From: Enterovirga aerilata
Lineage (GTDB): Bacteria; Pseudomonadota; Alphaproteobacteria; Rhizobiales; Beijerinckiaceae
Direction: 5' to 3'
DNA length: 64,000 bases
Assembly (NCBI RefSeq): GCF_013044135.1
Contig: NZ_JABEPP010000004.1
Span: 519,428 to 583,427 of the forward strand
Under the pieces are notes generated by a model. That model was given only the letters and a program-made list of their open reading frames with translations. It had not been told where the DNA came from and did not search any database. Shown piece by piece: positions 1 to 8,719 of this stretch (its first letter is position 1; every line of letters begins with the position of its first letter). The position numbers and the translations under genes are program-made.

Positions 1-553
1 GCGTGACATGCGCCGCGCCCGCAAAGGCTTCCTCCACGGCGGCGGTGTCCCCGTGATGGTAGTCGAGGAAGACGTTGCCGGGGACCTCGTCGTAGAGGGC
101 CGGCGCACCCGCCGCGACGGCCTCCTCGGGTGCGATCGCGGCGGGAAGCGGCTCGATGTCGAGCGCGATCGCCTCGGCCGCCTCGCGCGCCGCGAAAGGC
201 GTTTCGGCCACCACGAAGGCGACGGGATCGCCCACGAAGCGCACGCGTCCCTTCGCGAGCGCCTCCCGCGGCGGCTTCTTCATCGGCGAGCCGTCGCGGT
301 TCTTGAAGGTCATGTTGTTCGGGAAGGGCCCGTAAGCCGCGAGGTCGTCGGCCGTGTAGATCCCGAGCACGCCCGGCATGTCGCGCGCCGCGTCCGCGTC
401 GATGCCGCGCAGCTCGCCATGGGCATAGGGGCTGCGCACGAAGGCGGCATGAAGCTGACCGGGGAGCGCGATGTCGTCCGTGTAGCGGCCCCGGCCCTGG
501 ACCAGCACAGGGTCCTCGCGCCGATGCACCGGCTGGCCGATGCCGAACTTCAT
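1..553 (-). CDS. Molybdopterin-binding subunit, CoxL/xanthine dehydrogenase family (3' end outside window)
   Basis: Reading the minus strand from the ATG at 553 gives about 184 open residues that run off the window edge. The start, MKFGIGQPVHRREDPVLVQG, followed by GRGRYTDDI and later FVRSPYAHG and GDPVAFVVAET, is the N-terminal a/b hammerhead domain of aerobic carbon monoxide dehydrogenase large subunit/xanthine dehydrogenase-type molybdo-hydroxylases. These enzymes hydroxylate a substrate at a molybdenum cofactor and work with FAD and 2Fe-2S subunits. Which substrate is used cannot be said, because the active-site loop lies outside the window. A molybdoenzyme fits the neighbouring moaE and moaD genes, though it is separate from them. 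Confidence 0.85.
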   Translation of the reverse strand, partial: MKFGIGQPVHRREDPVLVQGRGRYTDDIALPGQLHAAFVRSPYAHGELRGIDADAARDMPGVLGIYTADDLAAYGPFPNNMTFKNRDGSPMKKPPREALAKGRVRFVGDPVAFVVAETPFAAREAAEAIALDIEPLPAAIAPEEAVAAGAPALYDEVPGNVFLDYHHGDTAAVEEAFAGAAHVT

Positions 554-779
554 CCGCGCGGGGTCGGCGGCGGCCGACGATCCGCCCGGCCGGTCCGAAA
601 CGTCAGAGGGATATTGCCCGGAGAGCCCGCTCGCCCGCGTCATGCGCCGTCGATCCTGGTGGAGAGGCGCGCAACCAAACATGTCGGGAAGCCGCCCGCA
701 ATGGAGCGCCGCGAATGGCGGTCCGGCCAGTCATGCTCCCACCGCCCCGCTCCCACCGCCCCGCTCCCCGCGCAGAGGT

Positions 780-1106
780 TCAGCGGCCCTGATAGCCGGC
801 GTTGGGGTGGACATAGACCCGGCCGCGGCGCGGGGCCGGGGCGTAGCCGCTGCCCGGGTCGTAGTAGCCGCGCGCCGCCATCTGCCGGTCGACCCAGCCT
901 TCGTAGGGCGCGCCGATACGATAGCGGGCCGGGTCGTTCTCGGCTCCCGGCTCGATGAAGCGCGGGTTCTTCTGCGCGTCGTTGATGTAGGTGTCGCCGA
1001 AATTGTCGCCGCCCCTGCCGCGCTGGGCGAGAGCGTCGCCGGAGCCGAGGGCCGCGGCCCCGATCATGCCCGCGGCAAGGAGGAGAACCGGTTTGGAGGC
1101 GAACAT
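780..1106 (-). CDS. Small secreted hypothetical protein
   Basis: This is a 108-residue protein that I do not recognise. Residues 1-27 form a typical signal peptide: a positive start (MFASK), a hydrophobic core (VLLLAAGMIGAAAL) and a cleavage site after DALA. The mature part is short, rich in Gly, Arg, Asp and Tyr, and contains NFGDTYINDAQKNPRF and a C-terminal RVYVHPNAGYQGR. It is probably periplasmic. It lies just downstream of moaE on the same strand, with its start 55 bases past the moaE stop, so it may be the last gene of that operon. The call rests on the clear signal peptide and the lack of a better reading in other frames. Confidence 0.6.
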   Translation of the reverse strand: MFASKPVLLLAAGMIGAAALGSGDALAQRGRGGDNFGDTYINDAQKNPRFIEPGAENDPARYRIGAPYEGWVDRQMAARGYYDPGSGYAPAPRRGRVYVHPNAGYQGR

Positions 1107-1161
1107 GACTGCGTCTCCGGAAGGAGGTTGATGGACCGAAACGCCCGAGACGGGCGCTGGT

Positions 1162-1626
1162 TCAGACGGGTGCCGCCCAGCGGGAGGCAGCCGCGTCGTC
1201 CGCCTCTTTGGCGGCCACCCAGGCGCCGAGCTCGCCGGTTGCGAGATGCTCGCGCTTCCAGAACGGGGCGCGCGTCTTCAGATAGTCCATCAGGAACTCG
1301 GTGGCTGCGAGGGCGGGCTGGCGGTGAGACGAGGCAGCCGCGACGAGCACGATCCGCTCGCCCGGCCGGATAAGCCCATAGCGGTGGATGACGGTCAGGC
1401 CGAGAAGCGGCCAACGCCGCGCGGCCTCTCCGGCGACGCGCGCCACCTCCGCCTCGGCCATGCCCGGATAATGCTCGAGCTCCAGCGCCGAGAGCCGCCC
1501 CTCTTCGTCGCGGCACAGGCCGACGAAGCTCGCGACCGCGCCGATATCCGTGCGCCCCGACGCGAGCGCGTCCATCTCCGCCGCCGGATCGAAATCCTCG
1601 CTCTGGATGCGGACGGCCGGGTTCAC
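1162..1626 (-). CDS. moaE: Molybdopterin synthase catalytic subunit MoaE
   Basis: This 154-residue protein is the large subunit of molybdopterin synthase. It transfers two sulfurs from the MoaD C-terminal thiocarboxylate onto precursor Z (cPMP) to make the dithiolene of molybdopterin. Family signatures are clear: ALELEHYPGMAEAE near residue 47, HRYGLIRPGE near 82, and ASSHRQPALAATEFLMDYLK followed by APFWKRE, which carries the conserved Lys residues of the active site. Its length is normal for the family. It starts 6 bases after the moaD stop, so the two subunits are made together. The cofactor would serve the molybdoenzyme at the window start and NasA at 59.9 kb. Confidence 0.95.
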   Translation of the reverse strand: MNPAVRIQSEDFDPAAEMDALASGRTDIGAVASFVGLCRDEEGRLSALELEHYPGMAEAEVARVAGEAARRWPLLGLTVIHRYGLIRPGERIVLVAAASSHRQPALAATEFLMDYLKTRAPFWKREHLATGELGAWVAAKEADDAAASRWAAPV

Positions 1627-1632
1627 GGCGGG

Positions 1633-1884
1633 TCAGCCGCCGGTCATGGGCGGAAAGAAGGCGACCTCCCGCGCCCCCTGCAGCGAGGCGTCCGGCCTGG
1701 CATGGACATGGTCGATCGCCGCGCGGATGACGCGCTCGTTCTCGAAGGCATGCGCATAGCCCTCGCCGCGGGACTTCAGCCATGCGACCAGCTCGGCGAC
1801 GGTGCCGATCCCGGCCGGCGGCTCCACGTGTTCCTCGGCACGGCCGACCCGCTCCCGCACCCAGGCGAAGTAGACGAGCTTCAT
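1633..1884 (-). CDS. moaD: Molybdopterin synthase sulfur carrier subunit MoaD
   Basis: This 83-residue ubiquitin-fold protein starts MKLVYFAWVRERVG and ends in the diagnostic PPMTGG. The terminal Gly-Gly is adenylated and turned into a thiocarboxylate that donates sulfur in the MoaE reaction. The spacing to its neighbours is very tight: one base separates its start from the pgsA stop, and 6 bases separate its stop from moaE. This places it in a uvrC-pgsA-moaD-moaE operon, an arrangement common in Hyphomicrobiales. Confidence 0.95.
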   Translation of the reverse strand: MKLVYFAWVRERVGRAEEHVEPPAGIGTVAELVAWLKSRGEGYAHAFENERVIRAAIDHVHARPDASLQGAREVAFFPPMTGG

Positions 1885-1885
1885 G

Positions 1886-2500
1886 TCAGGTCGAGCCGTT
1901 CATGGCGTGGTCGATGCTGGTCTTCAGGTAGTCCCAGCCGGTATAGATCGTGAGCGCGGCCGCAAGCCACAGGAGCACGAGCCCGATCGCGACGGTGCCG
2001 GGCAGGACGGCTTCGCCCGCCGGGCCGGCGATCAGGAAGCCGAGCGCGACGAGCTGGAAGGCGGTCTTCCACTTCGCGACGCGCGAGACCGGCATGCCGA
2101 CCTTGAGCTCCGCCAGGTACTCGCGCAGTCCGGACACGAGCACCTCGCGGCAGAGGATCACGATCGCGGCCCAGAGATGGACGCCGCGGATCGTGTGATC
2201 GTTCGTCAGCATCAGGAGACACGCCGCGACGAGCAGCTTGTCGGCGATCGGGTCGAGCATGCGCCCGAGCATCGATTGCTGGGCATAGGCGCGGGCGAAA
2301 TAGCCGTCGAAATAATCCGTGATCCCGGCCGCGATGTAGATCGTGAGAGCGATCCACCGGGACCAGAAATCCTCCGGCCAGAAGAGGAGGCCGGCGACCA
2401 CGGGCACGGCCGCCACGCGCGAATAGGTCAGCACGTTCGGCAGGCTGAACGCCGAGGAGCGTCGCATCGGCGAGGCCAGGGTCATGGGCCGAGGAAGCAT
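1886..2500 (-). CDS. pgsA: CDP-diacylglycerol--glycerol-3-phosphate 3-phosphatidyltransferase
   Basis: This inner-membrane enzyme makes phosphatidylglycerol phosphate from CDP-diacylglycerol and glycerol 3-phosphate, the committed step to phosphatidylglycerol and cardiolipin. The CDP-alcohol phosphotransferase motif D-G-x2-A-R-x8-G-x3-D-x3-D is complete: FDGYFARAYAQ followed by MLGRMLDPIADK (about residues 63-87). Several hydrophobic membrane helices surround it. The reading starts MLPRPMTLASPMRRSS; the Met codons at residues 6 and 12 are also possible starts, since family proteins usually begin shortly before the LPNVLTYSR motif. It follows uvrC by 41 bases and precedes moaD by one base. Confidence 0.93.
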   Translation of the reverse strand: MLPRPMTLASPMRRSSAFSLPNVLTYSRVAAVPVVAGLLFWPEDFWSRWIALTIYIAAGITDYFDGYFARAYAQQSMLGRMLDPIADKLLVAACLLMLTNDHTIRGVHLWAAIVILCREVLVSGLREYLAELKVGMPVSRVAKWKTAFQLVALGFLIAGPAGEAVLPGTVAIGLVLLWLAAALTIYTGWDYLKTSIDHAMNGST

Positions 2501-2541
2501 GCGGGGCGGGAGAGCGTCAACATTCGTGGAGACATGGCGGC

Positions 2542-4653
2542 TCAGCTCGCTCCGCCCCGGAAGTAGTCGTAGACCGTGCGGGCCGTCGCGGCGTTCACGC
2601 CGGGCGCCCGCATGAGGTCGTCGAGCGCGGCACGCTCGATCGCCTTCATGGTCCCGAAATGGTGCAGGAGCGCGCGCTTCCTGGCCGGCCCGATCCCCGG
2701 GATCTCGTCGAGCGGGCTCCGGGTCAGCTCGCGCTTGCGCTTGGCGCGGTGCGCGCCGATCGCGAAGCGATGCGCCTCGTCGCGCAGGCGCTGGACGAAA
2801 TAGAGCGCGGGATCGCGCGGCGGGAGCCGAATCGGCTCGCGGCCGGGCATGAAGAAGGTCTCGCGCCCTGCCTCGCGGTCGCGCCCCTTGGCCACTCCGA
2901 CGATCGGGACGCCGGTCGCGCCGACCTCCGCGAGGGCTGCACGCGCGGCTTCGAGCTGCCCCCTGCCGCCGTCGATCAGAACGAGATCCGGCCAGGCGGG
3001 GAAGGTCTCGGGGTCCTCCCCTGCTGGGAAGGACGGGCTCGCGCCTTGCGCGGGCAGGGTGGGGCTTGGCGGCTCCCCGGCTTCGGAGGCGAGCTGTCCC
3101 CCTCCGTCGATCCCCGCGGGGCCGCGACCTCCTGCAGGGGGAGGATCAGTCCGCGGGCTCTCCTTCACGAGCCGGGCGAAGCGCCGGCGCAGCATCTCCC
3201 GCATCATGGCGTAGTCGTCGCCCGGCGTGAGGTCCTCCGACCGCATGTTGAAGGTGCGGTAATGCGTCTTCATGAGCCCGCCCGGCCCGGCGACGATCAT
3301 GGCGCCGACCGCGTTCGTGCCCATGATGTGCGAGTTATCGTAGACCTCGATGCGCCGGGGCGGGGAGGCCAGCCCGAAGGCCGCCCCAAGCGCGGCGAGC
3401 AGCTTCGCCTGGCTCGATGTCTCGGCAAGGCGCCGGCCCAGCGCCTCCCTGGCATTGCGGAGCGCCGCCTCGACGAGCTGGCGCCGCTCGCCGCGCTGGG
3501 GCACGGAGATCTCGACCTTGCGCCCCGCCTTCACGGTCAGGGCGGCCGCGACCAGCGCGCATTCCTCGATCTCCTCCGACAGGAGGACGAGCCGGGGCGG
3601 CGGCTTGTCGTCATAGAACTGCGACACGAAGGAGCCGAGCACCTCGGCCCGCGACATCGACCTGTCCGCCTTCGGAAAATAGGCGCGGTTGCCCCAGTTC
3701 TGATGGTTCCGGAAGAAGAAGACCTCCACGCAGAACTGTCCGGCCTGCTCGTCGATGGCGACGATATCCGCCTCTTCCGTGTTCTGTGTGTTGATACCCT
3801 GCGTCGACTGCACGGCGGAGAGTGCCGCGAGCCGGTCGCGGTAGCGCGCGGCGCGCTCGAACTCGAGCTCCTCGGCGGCCTCGTTCATCTCGGCCGCAAG
3901 CCGCTCCTTCACGGCGCTCGACCGGCCGGACAGGAATGCCCGCGCCTCTTCGGCGAGCTTGCCGTATTCCGCGAGGTCGATCTCGCCCGTGCAGGGCCCC
4001 GAGCAGCGCTTGATCTGGAACAGGAGGCAGGGCCGGGTCCGGTTCTCGTAGTAGGAATCGGAGCACGAGCGCAGGAGAAAGGCGCGCTGGAGCGCGTTGA
4101 TCGTGCGGTTCACCGCCCAGACGCTGGCGAAGGGGCCGAAATAGAAGCCCCTGCGGTTGCGGGCGCCGCGGTGCTTCACGACCTGGGGCGCTTCGGAATC
4201 CGCCGTCAGCAGGATGTAGGGGAGCGACTTGTCGTCCCGCAGCACCACGTTGTAGCGCGGCCGGAGCTGCTTGATGAGGTTCGCCTCCAGCAGCAGCGCC
4301 TCGGTCTCGGTCGCCGTCGTGACGAACTCCATCGAAGCCGTCTCGGCGATCATGCGGATGATGCGGTTCGAGTGCCCCTGGCCGCGCACATAGGAGCCGA
4401 CGCGCGCCTTGAGGCTCTTCGCCTTGCCGACATAGAGGACGTCGCCCTTCCGGTCGATCATCCGGTAGACGCCAGGGGAAGGCGGCAGCGTCGCCCAGAA
4501 GCGGCGGACCACCCCGGTCCCGGCTTCGATCGAGGCGGGCGTCGCCTCGAAGTCGAGCTCGACGCCCGAGCCCGCCTCCGGCGCGAGCTCCTCCTCGTCC
4601 CGCTCCTCGTCGAGGAGGTCCGGCGGCACGTCGTTGGCGGCGACACGACTCAT
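2542..4653 (-). CDS. uvrC: Excinuclease ABC subunit C
   Basis: UvrC makes the two incisions flanking a lesion in nucleotide excision repair. The start at 4653 gives 703 residues; the reading frame stays open further upstream but would run into the prs gene. The N-terminal GIY-YIG nuclease is visible ([20 protein letters not shown]), then a Cys cluster region ([17 protein letters not shown]), a UVR motif ([20 protein letters not shown]), the RNase H-like second nuclease domain ([17 protein letters not shown] and [12 protein letters not shown]) and two C-terminal helix-hairpin-helix motifs ([25 protein letters not shown]). A Pro/Gly-rich stretch of about 50 residues before DLVLIDGG (DNA about 3005-3165) reads like translated intergenic repeat. 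I saw no SOS box directly upstream. Confidence 0.97.
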   Translation of the reverse strand: MSRVAANDVPPDLLDEERDEEELAPEAGSGVELDFEATPASIEAGTGVVRRFWATLPPSPGVYRMIDRKGDVLYVGKAKSLKARVGSYVRGQGHSNRIIRMIAETASMEFVTTATETEALLLEANLIKQLRPRYNVVLRDDKSLPYILLTADSEAPQVVKHRGARNRRGFYFGPFASVWAVNRTINALQRAFLLRSCSDSYYENRTRPCLLFQIKRCSGPCTGEIDLAEYGKLAEEARAFLSGRSSAVKERLAAEMNEAAEELEFERAARYRDRLAALSAVQSTQGINTQNTEEADIVAIDEQAGQFCVEVFFFRNHQNWGNRAYFPKADRSMSRAEVLGSFVSQFYDDKPPPRLVLLSEEIEECALVAAALTVKAGRKVEISVPQRGERRQLVEAALRNAREALGRRLAETSSQAKLLAALGAAFGLASPPRRIEVYDNSHIMGTNAVGAMIVAGPGGLMKTHYRTFNMRSEDLTPGDDYAMMREMLRRRFARLVKESPRTDPPPAGGRGPAGIDGGGQLASEAGEPPSPTLPAQGASPSFPAGEDPETFPAWPDLVLIDGGRGQLEAARAALAEVGATGVPIVGVAKGRDREAGRETFFMPGREPIRLPPRDPALYFVQRLRDEAHRFAIGAHRAKRKRELTRSPLDEIPGIGPARKRALLHHFGTMKAIERAALDDLMRAPGVNAATARTVYDYFRGGAS

Positions 4654-4738
4654 CCGCCGTGATTTAGGCGGGCGCAGGTGGCCGGGAAAGCGGCCCGTTG
4701 CCGCCGGCCGGTGATGTTGCAGATGCGAACTGTTCCGG

Positions 4739-4767
4739 TTGTGACCGAACCGTGACGCTGCTAAGAG
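4739..4767 (+). promoter_or_regulatory. Candidate sigma-70-type promoter of prs
   Basis: TTGTGA at 4739-4744 and TAAGAG at 4762-4767 are separated by 17 bases, 58 bases before the prs ATG. The match is moderate and was found by eye only. Confidence 0.35.
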
Positions 4768-4825
4768 CGCGGCGCCGAAGGCTGCCGTCGCGCGGCCTCC
4801 AATCGCGTGGCGTGAATACCTTCCG

Positions 4826-5758
<933 letters not shown>

Positions 5759-5830
5759 GGCGTGACCGGCGCCGGTTCGGGGAAGTACGTCTTGTAGCGG
5801 CGCAGACCGCGCGTCACGAGCCGAACCTCA

Positions 5831-6577
5831 ATGCCGCTTCTCTTCCGCCGGGCAGCGCCTCCGCCGGAGCCCTCCACCATCGAGGTCCGGCATGCCGGGG
5901 CGTCCTTCGAGGTGGCGCTGCGACGCCGGCCCGGCGTCCGGCGACTGACCCTGCGCGTCTCGAATGCAACGGGCCAGGCGGTGCTGACGATCCCCGAACA
6001 CGCGACCCTGGCCTCCGCCCGCAGCTTCGCCGAGGCGCATGGCGGCTGGATCGCGGCCCGCATCGCCCGGGTACCCCCGCGGGTCGGCTTCGTACCCGGG
6101 TCCGAGGTCCCGATCCGCGGCATCCCACACCGGATCGCGCATCGACCGGGCCTGCGCGCGGTCGCGCGGACCGAGCGGGACGGGGCGGAGGGCGCGCTCC
6201 TCCTCGTCTCCGGCCTCGAGGAGGCGGTGCCGGGTCGCGTGCGCCGCTACCTGACGAGTGAGGCCGGGAAGGACCTGCGGGCGGCGGTGGCCAGGCACAC
6301 GCAGGCTCTCGGCATCCCGGCCCGCCGCATTGCTATCCGGGACACGAGGAGCCGCTGGGGCTCCTGTTCCTCCAGCGGGACGCTCAGCTTCTCCTGGCGG
6401 CTGATCATGGCGCCGCCCTTCGTGCTCGACTACCTGGCCGCGCACGAGGTCGCGCATCTGAAGGAGCTGAACCACTCCAACCGCTTCTGGCGTCTGCTCC
6501 GGGAACTCTGCCCCGCCACCGAGGAGGCCGAAAGCTGGCTCAGGCGCCACGGCGCCGGGCTGCACCGCTACGGGTAG
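5831..6577 (+). CDS. YgjP/DUF45-type zinc metallopeptidase
   Basis: This 248-residue protein of the YgjP (DUF45, M48-like) family has the zinc motif HEVAHLKELNHSNRFW near residues 201-216, in which the two His of HExxH and a downstream His ligate zinc, and the family motif RSRWGSCSSSGTLSFSWRL near 176. The N-terminal half (LRRRPGVRRLTLRVSN) fits the family's beta-rich region. The substrate is unknown in this family; members are thought to be cytosolic. Its stop codon directly abuts the stop of the converging udgX gene, with no spacer. Confidence 0.88.
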   Translation: MPLLFRRAAPPPEPSTIEVRHAGASFEVALRRRPGVRRLTLRVSNATGQAVLTIPEHATLASARSFAEAHGGWIAARIARVPPRVGFVPGSEVPIRGIPHRIAHRPGLRAVARTERDGAEGALLLVSGLEEAVPGRVRRYLTSEAGKDLRAAVARHTQALGIPARRIAIRDTRSRWGSCSSSGTLSFSWRLIMAPPFVLDYLAAHEVAHLKELNHSNRFWRLLRELCPATEEAESWLRRHGAGLHRYG

Positions 6578-8020
6578 CTACTCCGCGGCCACTCGCGACC
6601 GCGCCGCCCGACCCATGTCGCGGATGCGGCGCATGTCGTCCACGAAGGCCGTATAGGCCGTCCGCTTCGCATCCTCGTCCGGCAGGCGCAGCAGATAGGA
6701 CGGGTGCACGGTGATGTAGCCCGGAAAATCCTCCAGCAGCTTCGCCGGACCGCGGGCACGGGTGATCGGCACCTGCTTGCCCGTGAGCGCGAGCACCGCC
6801 GTGCCCCCGAGCGCGACCACGAGCTTCGGCTCGATCAGCTCCAGCTCGCGCATCAGCCACCAGCGATAGTGGCTGACCTCGCCGGCGGTCGGCTTCGCAT
6901 GGATGCGGCGCTTGCCGCGCTGCTCGAACTTGAAGTGCTTTACCGCATTCGTGAGGTACACGTCCTTGCGGTCGATGCCTGCCTCGGCCATCGCCCGGTC
7001 GAGCAGGCGGCCGGCCGGACCGACGAAAGGCCGGCCCTGGATGTCCTCCTCGTCGCCCGGCTGCTCGCCGACGAAGATGATGTCTGCGTGTTCCGGGCCT
7101 TCGCCGACCACCGCCTGCGTCGCGCCCGGCACGAGCGGGCCGGAAGACCTGATGATGGCATTGAGCTCGGCGAGGCTCGCGGGCGCCTGCTCCAGCATGG
7201 CGGCGAGCGCGCCCTCGGGCATGCGTTTCGTCGGCACCGTCGGCCCCTCCTCCAGCATGCGCTCAACGCGCGAGGAGGCGGAACGGACGAGGTTCGAGAT
7301 CGTGGCGGCTTCCGGCATGTTGCGCCAGTACTTCTTGGCCATGTGCTGCTGCATCAGCTTCGGGTTCGCGCGGGCCGGGTTGAAGGTGCTCTCGTAGTAC
7401 CCCGTCCAGCCGGCCTCGAACGCGTCGCCCGACGGAACGTCGGCTCGGCTTCCGGACGGGCCGAAGCGAAGCGTTACGCCGTCCCACTCGGCCGTGCCGA
7501 TCGGCGTGACGATGCGCCAGCGCATCGCCCGGAACCGTTCGACGAAGAACGGCGTCGCGGCCTGGAGGATGAAATAGTCGGGCTCGAACCAGGCGGCGTA
7601 GCGCTCGGGCTCGCCGGGCGCTGTCTCGATCTGCCGGAAACGGACATAGGCGTGCATCTTGTGGATGTCGCGCCGGACCGATTTCCGCATCAGCTCCAGC
7701 CGATGCACGACGGGGTCGCTCGCGATCTCCAGCAGCCCGCGCCGGCCGTGAGTGACGCGCCAGATCACGTCGTAGAGCAGCGCGTAGCGTTCCGGATCGC
7801 GGTGGGGAACGACCTCCTCGACCAGTTCCGCGACGGGGCGCGGCAGGCGCAGGGGAGGGGCGTCGGACCGGGCATCTCCCGCCGGCTCCGCCCCGAAGAG
7901 GCTTGGCTCGGCCACGGTCCATTCGATCTGCTCCGGCGGTATGCCGTCCGCGACCAGCCCGCGCACGGCCTGACGAAAGCCGGCGAGATCGGCGCCGGGC
8001 TGGAGAGCGATCTCGCGCAT
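6578..8020 (-). CDS. udgX: DUF4130-UdgX fusion: uracil-DNA glycosylase-family protein
   Basis: The start at 8020 overlaps the upstream gene as ATGA and gives 480 residues. The N-terminal half (about 1-240) is the radical-SAM-associated DUF4130 domain, with RYALLYDVIWRVTHGRRGL and HKMHAYVRFRQ. The C-terminal half (about 255-480) is a family 4-like uracil-DNA glycosylase: FVGEQPGDEEDIQGRPFVGP, then YLTNAVKHFKFEQRGKRRIH, then VALGGTAVLAL and VHPSYLLR. The KRRIH loop is the hallmark of UdgX, known from mycobacterial work to bond covalently through its His to uracil sites in DNA. All visible key residues are present. The role of DUF4130 is unknown. Coupling to the Uma2 gene and, beyond it, the radical SAM gene points to one repair pathway. 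Confidence 0.92.
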   Translation of the reverse strand: MREIALQPGADLAGFRQAVRGLVADGIPPEQIEWTVAEPSLFGAEPAGDARSDAPPLRLPRPVAELVEEVVPHRDPERYALLYDVIWRVTHGRRGLLEIASDPVVHRLELMRKSVRRDIHKMHAYVRFRQIETAPGEPERYAAWFEPDYFILQAATPFFVERFRAMRWRIVTPIGTAEWDGVTLRFGPSGSRADVPSGDAFEAGWTGYYESTFNPARANPKLMQQHMAKKYWRNMPEAATISNLVRSASSRVERMLEEGPTVPTKRMPEGALAAMLEQAPASLAELNAIIRSSGPLVPGATQAVVGEGPEHADIIFVGEQPGDEEDIQGRPFVGPAGRLLDRAMAEAGIDRKDVYLTNAVKHFKFEQRGKRRIHAKPTAGEVSHYRWWLMRELELIEPKLVVALGGTAVLALTGKQVPITRARGPAKLLEDFPGYITVHPSYLLRLPDEDAKRTAYTAFVDDMRRIRDMGRAARSRVAAE

Positions 8021-8646
8021 CAGGTCGTCCGCGCGAGCGGCGTCCGGAGGTAGAGCTCGCGCAGCTGGCACACGAGGCCGAGAACCGGGATCGAGAGCTC
8101 CGCATCCGGACCCTCGATCCGCTCCGCCCTCCAACCGTCTTCCGCCCGCAGATGCAGGACCGCCTCCATCCGGTCCTGCTCCACGACCAGCACGGCCTCG
8201 CAGCCCGGGAGCGCTCGATACCGCTCGGTCTTCACCTCGATCTTGCGCCCGAGACCGCGGCCGATACGCCTCCGGTCGCTCGGGGAGACGACCTCCGCCG
8301 CCACGATGCACTTCGCCGTGTAGCTGGAGGTGAGATCGACCCCATGGCTGTCCAGCACCATGACATCCGGGATGTACATGTTGCCCGGGAAGACGCCGGT
8401 CAGGTCGACCATACCTTGCGGGACCGCGGCCCAGGACGGGTCCGTTTCGGCCGTCGCAGCATCGATCAGCTTCGCCAGGTTGAAGGCGATGATCTGATGA
8501 TCGAGCCGGGGGCTGGCCTGCATCAGCGGCACACCATCGAACAGCTCCCAGCGCTCTTCGTCGGGCCGATCCTCGAGAAAGGCCAGAAAGCCCTCCCGGC
8601 TCAGCCCATCGGCTTCGCTCAGCCGTGCGCTCATGGCGCCCTCCAT
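8020..8646 (-). CDS. Uma2/DUF820 family putative nuclease
   Basis: This 208-residue protein has the Uma2 (DUF820) restriction-endonuclease-like fold. Visible pieces are WELFDGVPLMQASPRLDHQ near the N-terminus, YIPDVMVLD (the PD part of a PD-(D/E)xK core), VAAEVVSPSDRRRIGRG (the E part) and a following Lys-rich helix. ATG codons at 8646 and 8634 are both possible starts. The stop overlaps the udgX start as ATGA, implying coupled translation. Uma2 proteins are widespread and their cellular role is unclear; finding one between the radical SAM and UdgX partners is unusual. The radical SAM stop is 73 bases upstream. Confidence 0.85.
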   Translation of the reverse strand: MEGAMSARLSEADGLSREGFLAFLEDRPDEERWELFDGVPLMQASPRLDHQIIAFNLAKLIDAATAETDPSWAAVPQGMVDLTGVFPGNMYIPDVMVLDSHGVDLTSSYTAKCIVAAEVVSPSDRRRIGRGLGRKIEVKTERYRALPGCEAVLVVEQDRMEAVLHLRAEDGWRAERIEGPDAELSIPVLGLVCQLRELYLRTPLARTT

Positions 8647-8719
8647 CGGACGAGGACGGCAAGGAATGTCGATGCCCTCGCCAGTGCCGTCAACGCTTCT
8701 CCGTGTACCATGTACATCG

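Noticed and set aside
4739-4757. GTTC/GAAC words upstream of uvrC examined as an SOS box
   Set aside because: No pair has the seven-base spacing required; uvrC therefore gets no LexA site.
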